A stretch of DNA of 51,381 bases from DATIVK01 sp035465955. Its GTDB lineage: Bacteria > Myxococcota > Myxococcia > Myxococcales > Anaeromyxobacteraceae. Below are positions 1 through 9,872 of the stretch, in pieces. The stretch lies in assembly GCA_035465955.1 (NCBI GenBank), contig DATIVK010000223.1, positions 1 through 51,381 of the forward strand, in the 5' to 3' direction. The notes beneath the pieces are model-generated. The model saw only the letters and a list, made by a program, of their open reading frames with translations, made no database searches and had not been told where the DNA came from. Numbering within the stretch: position 1 is the first letter of the stretch; each line of letters begins with the position of its first letter. The position numbers were made by a program, and so were the translations under genes.

Positions 1-19
1 TCCCGCTCCCTCACCCTGA

Positions 20-43
20 CCCTTCCCTCGATGAGGGAGAGGG
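20..43. repeat. Inverted repeat downstream of the GNAT gene
   Basis: A six-base-pair stem (TCCCTC at 24-29 with GAGGGA at 33-38, loop GAT) is extended by CCC/GGG after a small internal loop. It lies just 3' of the minus-strand acetyltransferase gene and has no T tract. It could be an intergenic palindromic repeat or a weak terminator; the sequence does not decide which. Confidence 0.4.
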
Positions 44-54
44 GACGGTGCCCG

Positions 55-513
55 CTATCTCAGCCGCTTCCAGTAGACCAGCTCGTCCACGTCCGGCAGG
101 ACGAGCTTCGGGATCGCGCCGACGCGCGTCCAGCCGTGGCGCTCGTAGAACCGCTGCGCCGGCTCGTTGAAGTCCGAGACGAGCAGGAATGCGTGCGCCG
201 CGCCGCGCGCCACCGCCGCCTCGTACGCGGCGAGGAGCGCGGCGCCAGCCCCGCGCCCCTGCGCGCCGTCGAGCACCGCGATGAGCCGGAGGTACCCGCC
301 CATCCCGAGCGTGCCGTGGTGCAGGAACCAGCAGAACCCCACCAGCCGGCCGCCGACCTCGGCGCCGACGAGGCCGTCGCCGCGCGCCAGCGCGGCGCGC
401 AGGTCCGCCTCGAGCTTCGCCGCCGACCGGCTGTAGCGCTCCATGAGCGGCAGCCGCGCGAGGCCGGCGGCGAGCCCGGCGAGGTCCTCCTCCGTGACGG
501 ATCGGAGCAGCAT
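55..513 (-). CDS. GNAT family N-acetyltransferase
   Basis: The 152-residue protein has the length and layout of a single-domain GCN5-related acetyltransferase, which moves an acetyl group from acetyl-CoA to an amine. The acetyl-CoA loop reads as AVLDGAQGRGAGAALL at about residues 79-94, close to the family Q/R-x-x-G-x-G/A motif A. The C-terminal part carries the common ...N-x-PAQRFYERHGW motif near residue 120. The start has a good Shine-Dalgarno sequence (AAGGAG). It follows the upstream minus-strand gene by 12 bases and is probably cotranscribed with it. The substrate cannot be told from sequence. Confidence 0.85.
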   Translation of the reverse strand: MLLRSVTEEDLAGLAAGLARLPLMERYSRSAAKLEADLRAALARGDGLVGAEVGGRLVGFCWFLHHGTLGMGGYLRLIAVLDGAQGRGAGAALLAAYEAAVARGAAHAFLLVSDFNEPAQRFYERHGWTRVGAIPKLVLPDVDELVYWKRLR

Positions 514-525
514 CGGGGGGCTCCT

Positions 526-2319
526 TCAGGGCAGCGGGACGACGGCCCCCGCGGCGCCGCCGTGGCTCGCGCGCAGCGTCACCCGGCCGTGGGGGGGGAG
601 GTCGAAGGAGGCGCGGCTCCAGCCCGGCAGGTCCGCGCGGCCGACCGGGCCGGCGCCGTCGACGGTGAGGTCGAGCCCCTCTTCAGGGACGCCGATCGTG
701 AGCCCCGGGAGCGGCCAGTCGCCCTCGTTCCTGAGCTCCGCCGTGCCGTCCGGCCGGTAGGTCACCCGCACGTCGCCGAGCGCCCGCAGCCGATCGCCCG
801 CCTCGGCCCAGGTTAGCGACGCGAGCGCGCCGGCCTCCACCCGGGCCTGGATGCGGGCCAGCGCCTCGTCGAGCGCGGGCGCGATCTCGAGCCCGCCCCC
901 GGCCGCGCGCCGCACGGCGAGCCGCTCGCGCTGCGTCGCCCCGTTGGTCTCGCGCGGCCCCGCGCCGAGGTAGGTGTGCCCCACGAAGAGCCCGCGCTCG
1001 CCCTCCAACCGCTCCAGGGCGAGCCCCGAGAGCGCCTCTCCGAGCGCCTCCGGCGACGCGAAGAACATCGAGGACTGGAAGACCCAGAGGCGCGGATCGT
1101 CGGCGAACGGGTAGATCGCGGGCGAGGCGGCGTCGGCGGGGCCGGTCGCGAGGACGTTGGCCACCTCGACGGCGCGGAACCCGGCGACGTCGCCCGCCGC
1201 CCAGATCCAGCGGATCCCCCCGCGCGCGAGCTCGTCGCGCGCGCCGAACGGCCCCGAGGCGCGCCAGCCCTCCGACGAGAAGGCCTCGCAGTTGGTGTAC
1301 GGCTGGTGATCGATCCAGGTCCCCGGGGACCACCGGGCCGCGGCCGCGAGCCCGTCGCGGACCTCCGGCGGCGCGTCGCGCCCGTCGGTGATCGAGTGGA
1401 GCGCCACCTCCGAGCCCGCGCCGGCCAGGTCGTCGGCGGCCGCGGCGGCCGCCGCGTCGTCGAGCCCCCCGCCCGGCGCGTGGACGAAGAAGCTCCGGGT
1501 CAGGCGGAGCCCCCGCCCGAGGAAGCCGCGCCCCGGCGTGCCGGCGGCGTCCGAGGCGCCCCAGAGGATCGCGGCCAGCGCCCCGGCGTCGCTCCGATCC
1601 GCGTGGTCGGTGAAGACGACCGCGCCGCGGGCGCCGTCCGGCCACCGCTCGACCACCAGGGGGCGCGCCGGACGATCGGGGTCGAGGTCGTAGAGCACGG
1701 CGGAGAACCGCTCCCGCTCGCCGGCGCGGCGCGGCGCCTCGCGGTGGGGGAGCTTGTGCTCGAGGGCGGCGAACTGGCCGTGCTGCGCGTGGGCGTCGAG
1801 CCGATCGGTGCAGACCGGGTAGGTGGCGAAGGGCCGGTCGTCGGCGTCGTCGGCGAACAGCGTCACCTCGACGCCCGCCGGGCCGCCCTCCGCCCGCCGC
1901 GGCTGGAGCCGCGCCCCCTCGACGCCGTCCCCGGCCACGAGGAGCCCCTCCCCCGCGGCGACCACCACCGGGGTCCCGCGCCCCACCCGGAGCGGCGCGT
2001 CGATCGCCCGGAAGCGCAGGGTCCGGTCGACCGCCCATGGCGCGCCGGCGAGGCGCAGCCGAAGCGCCACGCGCTCCACGCCGATCGCCTCGCGCCACGC
2101 GACCTCGACCTCCAGCGCGCGCGCCGCGCCGCGCCGCGGCCCGACCGTCACCCGGGCGTCGAACGCGGGATCCGCGGCGCTCCCCGTGAGGCCGCCGTCG
2201 GCCGCGACGCGCCAGGCGATGGCCGGCGACCGCTCCCGCCCCCCGGCGCGGACGTCGAGGCTCGCGCCGGCGAAGCCGGGGGAGGAGGCGGCGAGGGCGA
2301 CGGCGAGGAGCGCGAACAC
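526..2319 (-). CDS. Exported polysaccharide deacetylase-like protein
   Basis: The 597-residue protein starts at a GTG and opens with a short hydrophobic leader suggesting export. An N-terminal beta-rich region (about 20-210) is followed by a part resembling the NodB-type deacetylase fold. FTDHAD at 236-241 sits where such enzymes have their metal-binding TFDDG-like strand, and GSEVALHSI (302-310) and WIDHQPYTN (335-343) may provide further ligands. These are recognisable but non-classical, so activity is uncertain. The C terminus is Gly/Pro-rich and probably beta-sandwich. The gene begins 36 bases after the receptor-like gene on the same strand. No Shine-Dalgarno sequence is evident at the GTG, so the start is less sure than the frame. 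Confidence 0.6.
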   Translation of the reverse strand: MFALLAVALAASSPGFAGASLDVRAGGRERSPAIAWRVAADGGLTGSAADPAFDARVTVGPRRGAARALEVEVAWREAIGVERVALRLRLAGAPWAVDRTLRFRAIDAPLRVGRGTPVVVAAGEGLLVAGDGVEGARLQPRRAEGGPAGVEVTLFADDADDRPFATYPVCTDRLDAHAQHGQFAALEHKLPHREAPRRAGERERFSAVLYDLDPDRPARPLVVERWPDGARGAVVFTDHADRSDAGALAAILWGASDAAGTPGRGFLGRGLRLTRSFFVHAPGGGLDDAAAAAAADDLAGAGSEVALHSITDGRDAPPEVRDGLAAAARWSPGTWIDHQPYTNCEAFSSEGWRASGPFGARDELARGGIRWIWAAGDVAGFRAVEVANVLATGPADAASPAIYPFADDPRLWVFQSSMFFASPEALGEALSGLALERLEGERGLFVGHTYLGAGPRETNGATQRERLAVRRAAGGGLEIAPALDEALARIQARVEAGALASLTWAEAGDRLRALGDVRVTYRPDGTAELRNEGDWPLPGLTIGVPEEGLDLTVDGAGPVGRADLPGWSRASFDLPPHGRVTLRASHGGAAGAVVPLP

Positions 2320-2355
2320 GGACGGACCGCGCGGCGGGGCGGCGCTGCCCGCCGC

Positions 2356-3420
2356 CTACCGCTCGACCTGCTTCTTCAGCCCCTGGGCGAGGTCGTTGAG
2401 CCCCTTCGCCTGCTGGGCCACCGCCTGGGTCGAGGTCATCGTCTCCTGCGTGGCGAGGTAGATCTCGTTCATCGCCTTGAGGACCTGGTCGATCCCGTGG
2501 TCCTGCTGCTGGGCGACGGTGGCGATCTCCTTCGCCGCCTGCGAGGAGTCGCGCAGCGTGGTCGCCAGCCGGCGGATGGTCTCCCCCGTCGAGGAGGCGA
2601 CCTGGGCCCCCTGCTCGGCGCGCCGGACGCCGACCTCCGCCGCGGTCATCGCGGAGAGCATGGCCTTGTGGACCTCGGAGAGGATCCCCTTCACCTGCGC
2701 GGCCGCCTTCTTGGAGTCGTCGGAGTGCAGGCGCATCTCGGCGACCACGTCGGCGAAGCCGCGCGCCGCCGGCCCCGCCTTCTGGGCCTCGGCGTTCGCG
2801 TGGTCGGCGAGCCGCTGGGAGCGGTCGGCCACGTAGTTCACGACGGTCGCGATCTCGAAGATGTCGCGCATCCGCAGGTTGAGCGCCTCGATCCGCTCGG
2901 AGAGGCCGCGGACCTCGTCCGCGAGCTTCACCAGCTCGCCCATGCTGGCGTCGACGGCGCGCAGCCCCTCCTCGGAGCAGCGCGCGCCCGACTGCGCCAT
3001 CCCGATCACCGTCTCCGCCGTGAGGGCGGCGTGCGTCGCCGTCTGCCCGAGCTGCCCCATGGTGGCGGTGGTCTCACGGACGGAGGCCGCGGTCTCGGCC
3101 GTCATCGACGAGAAGGAGGAGACGGTCGAGAGGAGCGCCTGCGCCGAGCCGAAGAGCTCGGACGCGGTCTTGAGGAACGCCTCGCGCCGCCCGGCCTCGA
3201 GCGCGAGGATCTGGTCCTGGTGGCGGCCGGCGTAGCTCGCGAGCGCGCCGAGGAAGAGCGGGGCGGACCAGATGATGAGCAGGAGCGGGTCCGCGTTGGC
3301 GGCCCGCGCGCCGGCGAGGTCGAGGGTGAAGCCCCCCTGCGCGAAGCGGATGAAGTTCCCGACGACCGGGAACATGAGGCCCAGGAGGATCCCGTAGACC
3401 GCGTACCTGCGTGCGTTCAT
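2356..3420 (-). CDS. Chemoreceptor-like membrane protein with degenerate signalling tip (copy 1)
   Basis: The 354-residue protein has two N-terminal hydrophobic segments (about 11-26 and 46-65) with a short loop and no ligand-binding domain, then a long alanine-rich coiled coil typical of methyl-accepting proteins. Where the receptor hairpin tip should be (about 190-235) it reads EAQKAGPAARGFADVVAEM instead of the canonical EAARAGE-x-G-x-GFAVVA, so the Glu and the CheA/CheW contact surface are changed. The start MNARRYAVYG is chosen over an upstream ATG because the paralogue starts the same way (MKVQRYDVYG). It is paralogous to the adjacent gene 220 bases upstream. Role: a membrane sensor or scaffold; coupling to a chemotaxis kinase is doubtful. 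Confidence 0.75.
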   Translation of the reverse strand: MNARRYAVYGILLGLMFPVVGNFIRFAQGGFTLDLAGARAANADPLLLIIWSAPLFLGALASYAGRHQDQILALEAGRREAFLKTASELFGSAQALLSTVSSFSSMTAETAASVRETTATMGQLGQTATHAALTAETVIGMAQSGARCSEEGLRAVDASMGELVKLADEVRGLSERIEALNLRMRDIFEIATVVNYVADRSQRLADHANAEAQKAGPAARGFADVVAEMRLHSDDSKKAAAQVKGILSEVHKAMLSAMTAAEVGVRRAEQGAQVASSTGETIRRLATTLRDSSQAAKEIATVAQQQDHGIDQVLKAMNEIYLATQETMTSTQAVAQQAKGLNDLAQGLKKQVER

Positions 3421-3640
3421 CGCTGGAGTGGCACCCCTCGGCGCCGGAAGCGAGCGTCGGCGCGGCGGTCGGGGGAGCCGACGAGCGCCGCGCCGCGCGG
3501 GCGCCGGCCGGCCGAACGCCGACGCCGCGGAGCGCATCCTCCGGCATCCCGGCGGGGGTGTCCATAGCCACCCGTCCTACGGGCCGACGCACGCCTCCTG
3601 CATCGGGCCCGAGTGGGCGACGGTAGCCAAAGGTGGGCCC

Positions 3641-4729
3641 TCAGCGTCCGGTGGAGGTCTTCAGGTGGGAGGCGAGCTGGTTGAGCGACTTCGCCTCCTG
3701 CGCCACCTGGTGCGTCGAGGCCACGGTGTCCTCGGTGGCGAGGTAGATCTCGTTCATCGCCTTGAGGACCTGGTCGATGCCGTTCTCCTGCTGCTGCGCG
3801 ACGCGCGCGATGTCCCGCGCGGCGCGCGCGGCGTCCCGCAGCGCGCCGGCGAGGTTGCGGATCGTGTCGCTGGTCCGGGAGGCGACCTGCGCGCCGGCCT
3901 CCGCGCGCTGGCCGCCGACCTCGGCGGCCGCCATCGCGGAGAGCATCGCCTTGTGCATCTCGGCGAGGTTCTGCTTCACCTGCGCCGCCGACCGCTTGCT
4001 CTCCTCGGCGTAGCGCCCCATCTCCACGGCGAGGTCGCGCAGCCCCGGCGCGGCCGGCCCCGCGCGCTGCGCCTCCTGGGCCACGCTCTCCGCCAGCTTC
4101 TGCGAGCGCTCGGCCGCGTAGGCCATGACGCCGGACACCTCGAAGATGTCGCGCATGCGGGCGTTCAGCGTCTCGATCTTGGCGGAGAGCCCGCGCACCT
4201 CGTCGGCGAGCTGGACCAGCTCGGCGCCCGAGCTCTCGGCCTGCTTCAGCTCGCGCTCCGCGGTGCGCTCCGCCTGCTCGGCGAGGCCGATCACCGTCTC
4301 GGCCGTGAGGGCGGCGGCCGTGGCGGTCTGCGAGAGGTGCGTCATGGTCGCGGTGGTCTCGCGGACCGAGGCCGCGGTCTCGGCCGTGGTGCTCGTGAAG
4401 GCGCTGACGTTCCCGAGGAGCCCCTGCGCGGCGTGGATGAGCTCGCTCGCGGTGCGGGTGAGCGCGTCGCGCCGCGCGGCCTCGAGCCGGGCGATCTCGC
4501 CGGACTGCTCGCCCAGGCGGGAGGTCTGGCTGACGATCAGGAGGCCGAGGCCCGCGAGGACGAAGGGGGCCGACGCCATGATCCAGATGAGGGGCTGCGT
4601 GCGCACGGCGGCGGCCAGCGCGGCCGGGGTGAGGACCCCGCTCGTCCGCAGCGCCTCGATCACGGTGCCCACCATCGGCAGGCCGACGCCCGCCACGGCG
4701 CCATACACGTCGTACCGCTGGACCTTCAT
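3641..4729 (-). CDS. Chemoreceptor-like membrane protein with degenerate signalling tip (copy 2)
   Basis: The 362-residue paralogue of the neighbouring minus-strand gene has the same plan: N-terminal MKVQRYDVYG, two hydrophobic segments (about 11-26 and 46-66), a coiled coil with RETTATM near 123-129, and a C-terminal ENGIDQVLKAMNEIYLAT segment shared almost unchanged with copy 1. The tip (216-236) reads EAQRAGPAAPGLRDLAVEM, even further from the receptor consensus. The start at MKV is supported by GGAG about ten bases upstream; an ATG 33 bases earlier is less likely. It is divergent from the plus-strand motility genes, with a 106-base shared upstream region. The product may signal without CheA, or cap receptor arrays. 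Confidence 0.75.
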   Translation of the reverse strand: MKVQRYDVYGAVAGVGLPMVGTVIEALRTSGVLTPAALAAAVRTQPLIWIMASAPFVLAGLGLLIVSQTSRLGEQSGEIARLEAARRDALTRTASELIHAAQGLLGNVSAFTSTTAETAASVRETTATMTHLSQTATAAALTAETVIGLAEQAERTAERELKQAESSGAELVQLADEVRGLSAKIETLNARMRDIFEVSGVMAYAAERSQKLAESVAQEAQRAGPAAPGLRDLAVEMGRYAEESKRSAAQVKQNLAEMHKAMLSAMAAAEVGGQRAEAGAQVASRTSDTIRNLAGALRDAARAARDIARVAQQQENGIDQVLKAMNEIYLATEDTVASTHQVAQEAKSLNQLASHLKTSTGR

Positions 4730-4782
4730 CGGGCGTTCTCCGTGGGGAATGGGAGCCCGCATTCTCCCTCAGAACGCCGGCG

Positions 4783-4797
4783 GGATACAGGGTATCC
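4783..4797. promoter_or_regulatory. Perfect dyad in the divergent promoter region
   Basis: GGATAC at 4783-4788 and GTATCC at 4792-4797 form a perfect inverted repeat around AGG, in the 106-base region between two divergent genes. It is a plausible operator for a dimeric regulator. No convincing -35/-10 pair was identified around it, so the role is inferred. Confidence 0.35.
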
Positions 4798-4835
4798 TGA
4801 CGGCGGCCGCGCGCCGCCGCGCGGTGGGAGGGGCC

Positions 4836-5306
4836 ATGGAAGATCTGCGCGTTCCCAAGCGTCGCGTCCCGGTCGAGATGATCCTGCCCGGCGGCGCCGC
4901 GCGACGGATGACGCTGTTCCTCTCCGAGGTGGCGGAGGATCACACGGGGCCGGAGCGCCCGTCCGACCTCCTCAACGGCGGCGACGACTTCGTCCCGGCC
5001 TTCGACGAGGCCGGGAAGACGATGACCTTCCTGAACCGGTCGACGATCTCGGCGGTGCGGCTCGACCCCGCCCTGGACACCGACGTCGACGAGGACGTGA
5101 GCCTCCCGACCGAGCACGCCGTCGAGGTGCTCCTCCGCGACGGCACCGCGCTGCGCGGCCTGGTCTCCTTCCTCCGCCCCACCGAGCGCTCCCGCCTCGT
5201 CGACTTCCTGAACGAGTCCCCACCCTTCTTCCGGCTCCTCGACGACTCCACCCTGGTGCTGGTCAACAAGCGCCACGTCGTCCGGGTCACGCTGAACGCG
5301 GAGTAG
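4836..5306 (+). CDS. Uncharacterised two-repeat small-domain protein
   Basis: The 156-residue protein is not recognised by name, but it is visibly two copies of one domain of about 65 residues. Copy 1 starts VPVEMILPGGAARRMTLF and ends FLNRSTISAVRL. Copy 2 starts HAVEVLLRDGTALRGLVSF and ends LVNKRHVVRVTL. Both have a beta-strand, Gly turn, beta-strand opening, a central helix-like stretch (SDLLN / VDFLN), and a final hydroxyl/Lys-rich strand. The start ATG follows GGGAGGGG. It is two bases upstream of the PilT-type ATPase gene and so almost certainly cotranscribed and possibly functionally linked. No signal peptide or membrane segment is present; a cytoplasmic motility or scaffold role is only a guess. 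Confidence 0.75.
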   Translation: MEDLRVPKRRVPVEMILPGGAARRMTLFLSEVAEDHTGPERPSDLLNGGDDFVPAFDEAGKTMTFLNRSTISAVRLDPALDTDVDEDVSLPTEHAVEVLLRDGTALRGLVSFLRPTERSRLVDFLNESPPFFRLLDDSTLVLVNKRHVVRVTLNAE

Positions 5307-5308
5307 CC

Positions 5309-6865
<1,557 letters not shown>

Positions 6866-6880
6866 GGGGGCGGCTCCTCG

Positions 6881-8485
6881 ATGCGGCTGCGCGGCCTCAA
6901 GTACCGGCACAAGCTCCTCGCCCCGGCGGCCGTCGTGCTGGTGGCGGCGGCCCTCGCCACCGTGGCCACGCTCTACCTGTCCCGCCGCGCCGACGTCGTC
7001 TTCGCGCACGTCCAGCGCGACGACCTCCCGGTCCTCAACCTCTCGCACGACCTCGAGACCCTCCTGTTCCGGCTCCACCGCACCTTCCAGGACGCGGCGG
7101 GGGCGCAGGACACCGGCCGCATCGAGGAGGCCGACGCGATCCGCGACGCGATCCTCGCGAGGCTCGAGCTGGCGGCGCGCGAGGGCGTCCCCGTGGACCA
7201 CGTCGAGCGGCACCGCGCCGAGATCGACGGCTACTTCCTGCTCGCGCGCAGCGCCGCCACGCACCTCGCGCGCGGCGGCAGCGCGCAGGCGATCGCGGCC
7301 ACGCTGACCGACATGTCCACGCGCTACCGCGATCTGCAGGCGGGGCTCGCGAAGGACCTCGCCGCGGCGAAGGAGGCCATGGACGGCGGCATCGACGAGG
7401 CCCGCGCCCTGCACCGGACCTCGGTCCTCGCCGGCGCGATCCTCTTCCTCGCCGGCGCCCTCGCCTCGGCGGCGGTGGCGGCCTGGCTGGCCTCCGAGAT
7501 CTCCGAGCCGCTGGAGGCGCTGCAGCGCGCCGCCGCCGGCGTCGCGGAGGGCGACCTGACCCAGCCCCTCGACTTCCACTCGGAGGACGAGGTCGGCGCG
7601 CTCGCCGACGCCTTCCGCGGCATGGTCGAGCGGCTCCGGGGGATGCTCTCCGCGCTGCGCGCCACCTCGAGCGAGCTCACCGGCGCCGCCGACACGCTCA
7701 CCCTCCTCACCCAGGCGCAGACCGAGCTGCTCGAGACGCAGGCCTGGAACGTCGCGCGGACGACCACCACGACCCGGGACCTCGAGCGGAGCGCCGCCCT
7801 CGCCTCGAGCCGCACCGACTCCGTGCTGGCCGTCGCGCGCCGCGCCGGCCACGTCGGCGAGACGGGCCAGACCTCGGCGACCCGCAGCCTCGAGGGGATC
7901 GGCCAGATCCGCGACTCGGTGCGCTCCATCATCTCCCGGTCGACCCAGCTGCGCGACCAGACCCGCCAGGTCGGCGAGGTGGTCGAGTCCGTCATGGACC
8001 TCGCCACGCGCTCGCACGTGCTCTCGCTCAACGCGTCGATCGAGGCCCAGCGCGCCGGCGAGTCGGGCAAGGGCTTCGCCGTCGTCGCGGCGGAGATGCG
8101 CGCCCTCGCCGACCAGTCGGGGCGCGCCGCCGCCCACATCGGCAAGACGGTCGAGGACATCCTCGCCGCCATCGAGGCGACCCTCCGCGTCACCGACGCC
8201 TCGAACCGCGGGATGGAGGGGAGCATGGCGCAGATCCGGGCGTCGGGCGAGAGCCTGCGCGAGATCGGCGCCATCGCCCAGGAGACCTCCGAGGCCGCCC
8301 TCCAGATCGCGGCGGCCGTGACCGAGCAGGGGCGCGGCATCGGCCAGATCGCCGTGGCGATGCGGGAGCTGAACACCGGCATGGAGGCGACCGTCAACCG
8401 GATCCAGGAGGTCGAGGAGGCCGCCGCAGCGCTCAAGAAGACCGCCGACCGGATCGGCGAGATCGCCCACGGCTTCAGGGTGTAG
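6881..8485 (+). CDS. Methyl-accepting chemotaxis protein
   Basis: The 534-residue transmembrane chemoreceptor has TM1 at about 13-32, a periplasmic helical sensor domain (35-175), TM2 at about 178-202, a HAMP domain with EGDLTQPL, and a cytoplasmic signalling coil. The tip reads LSLNASIEAQRAGESGKGFAVVAAEM, matching the canonical hairpin that binds CheA and CheW. The gene starts 15 bases after the PilT-type ATPase, suggesting a motility operon. Its last 11 bases overlap the 3' end of the convergent response-regulator gene. The ligand is unknown. No C-terminal CheR-binding pentapeptide is visible; the protein ends HGFRV. Confidence 0.93.
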   Translation: MRLRGLKYRHKLLAPAAVVLVAAALATVATLYLSRRADVVFAHVQRDDLPVLNLSHDLETLLFRLHRTFQDAAGAQDTGRIEEADAIRDAILARLELAAREGVPVDHVERHRAEIDGYFLLARSAATHLARGGSAQAIAATLTDMSTRYRDLQAGLAKDLAAAKEAMDGGIDEARALHRTSVLAGAILFLAGALASAAVAAWLASEISEPLEALQRAAAGVAEGDLTQPLDFHSEDEVGALADAFRGMVERLRGMLSALRATSSELTGAADTLTLLTQAQTELLETQAWNVARTTTTTRDLERSAALASSRTDSVLAVARRAGHVGETGQTSATRSLEGIGQIRDSVRSIISRSTQLRDQTRQVGEVVESVMDLATRSHVLSLNASIEAQRAGESGKGFAVVAAEMRALADQSGRAAAHIGKTVEDILAAIEATLRVTDASNRGMEGSMAQIRASGESLREIGAIAQETSEAALQIAAAVTEQGRGIGQIAVAMRELNTGMEATVNRIQEVEEAAAALKKTADRIGEIAHGFRV

Positions 8486-9872
8486 TGCCCTCGTCCCGCC
8501 CCTTCCACGGGGACAGGTCGATGCCGTAGTCCACGATCTTCTTCTGGACCGTCGGGTAGCTCACCCCCATCCAGCGCGCGACCTGGCTGCGGTTGCCGCC
8601 GGCCCGCTCCAGGAGCTCCGCGACGTACGCGCGCTCCACCTCGGCGAGCGTCGGCGGGGGGCCGGCGGGGAGCGTGGGCTCGGGGGCGCCCGGGGCCGAC
8701 CTCATGAGGAGCGACCCGGGCCCGAGCAGGGCGCCCGACTCCAGGATCACCGCCCGCTCGATCACGTTCCGCAGCTCGCGGACGTTCCCGGGGAACGGGT
8801 AGGCCAGGAGCCGCTGCTCGGTCTCGGGGGCGAGCGCCCGGATCGTCTTCCCCGCGCGCGCGGCCAGCTCGGCGAGGAAGAAGCGCGCGAGGGGGAGGAC
8901 GTCCTCGCGCCGCTCGCGGAGCGGCGGCAGGTGGACGCGGAAGACGTCGAGGCGGTGGAACAGGTCGAGGCGGAAGCGCCCCTCCTCGACCGCCGCGTCG
9001 AGGTCGCGGTGGGTGGCGGCGACGAACCGGACGTCGGCGGTCAGGTCCCGCGAGCCCCCGAGGCGCCGGAACGTGAGCGTCTCGATCACCTTGAGCAGCT
9101 TCGCCTGGGTGGCGAGCGGCATGTCCCCGACCTCGTCCAGGAAGACCGTCCCGCCCTCCGCCTCCTCGAGGAGCCCCGGCTTCGCCCGCGCCGCGTCGGT
9201 GAACGCCCCCTTCTCGTAGCCGAAGAGCTCCGCCTCGAGCAGCGTCTCCGGGATGGCCGCGCAGTTGAGCTCCACGAACGGACCGTCGCCGCGCGACGGG
9301 GTCAGGAGGTGGATGCGCTGGGCGACCAGCTCCTTGCCGGTGCCGCTCTCCCCCGTGACGAGGACGGTGGTGTTGGGCGAGGCCGCGACCTTCGCGGCGA
9401 GGTCGAGGACCGTCCGCATCGCCGCCGAGCTCCCCTCGCAGAAGTCCCGCTGCAGGCGGCGGCGTGACGCGCCGCTCAGCCCCTCGGCCCGCCGCCGCAG
9501 GCGGCGCGAGGCCGCCGCCTTGCCCACGGCCATCACCAGCGCCTGCAGGTCGATCGGCTTCGCCAGGTAGTCGGTGGCGCCGCGCTTCACCGCGGCCACC
9601 GCGTTCTCGATCTCGCCGTACGCGGTGGCCATGACGACGGCGGGGGCGTCCGGTCCCCCGTCGGCGAGGAGCCGCGTCAGGACCTCGAGGCCGTCCGCGT
9701 CCGGCAGGTTGCGGTCGAGGATCACGACCCGCGGCGTCCAGGCCTGCGCCGTGGCGAGCGCCTCCGACCCGCTCGCCACCGCGCGGACCTCGTACCCCTC
9801 CGCCGCGAGGCCGGCCTGCGCCACCACGCGGAAGCTCTTGTCGTCGTCGACCACCAGGACTCGATCGCTCAT
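8475..9872 (-). CDS. NtrC-type sigma-54-dependent response regulator
   Basis: The 465-residue regulator has an N-terminal receiver domain with acidic pocket VVDDD (7-11), phospho-acceptor Asp53 (ILDRNLP) and Lys105. A AAA+ ATPase follows with Walker A GESGTGKE (174-181), FLDEVGDMP as Walker B, and R-finger region FRLDLFHRLDVF. The C terminus is a Fis-type helix-turn-helix (GGNRSQVARWMGVSYPTVQKK). The sigma-54 contact loop is GAFTDA (222-227) rather than the usual GAFTGA, a variant to be aware of. When phosphorylated it should open sigma-54 promoters. It overlaps the upstream histidine kinase gene by ATGA, so the two form a two-component pair. Targets are unknown. Confidence 0.95.
   Translation of the reverse strand: MSDRVLVVDDDKSFRVVAQAGLAAEGYEVRAVASGSEALATAQAWTPRVVILDRNLPDADGLEVLTRLLADGGPDAPAVVMATAYGEIENAVAAVKRGATDYLAKPIDLQALVMAVGKAAASRRLRRRAEGLSGASRRRLQRDFCEGSSAAMRTVLDLAAKVAASPNTTVLVTGESGTGKELVAQRIHLLTPSRGDGPFVELNCAAIPETLLEAELFGYEKGAFTDAARAKPGLLEEAEGGTVFLDEVGDMPLATQAKLLKVIETLTFRRLGGSRDLTADVRFVAATHRDLDAAVEEGRFRLDLFHRLDVFRVHLPPLRERREDVLPLARFFLAELAARAGKTIRALAPETEQRLLAYPFPGNVRELRNVIERAVILESGALLGPGSLLMRSAPGAPEPTLPAGPPPTLAEVERAYVAELLERAGGNRSQVARWMGVSYPTVQKKIVDYGIDLSPWKGRDEGTTP

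Noticed and set aside
222..227. Residues GAFTDA of the response regulator at 8475-9872 (residue numbers given) as loss of sigma-54 contact
   Set aside because: The Thr and aromatic Phe are retained and variation at the fifth position is tolerated in some family members, so loss of function is not claimed.
976..3567. Long open frame of 863 codons on the plus strand
   Set aside because: It lies opposite well-supported minus-strand genes; its Arg/Pro/Gly-rich product has no family features and is a GC-rich shadow frame.
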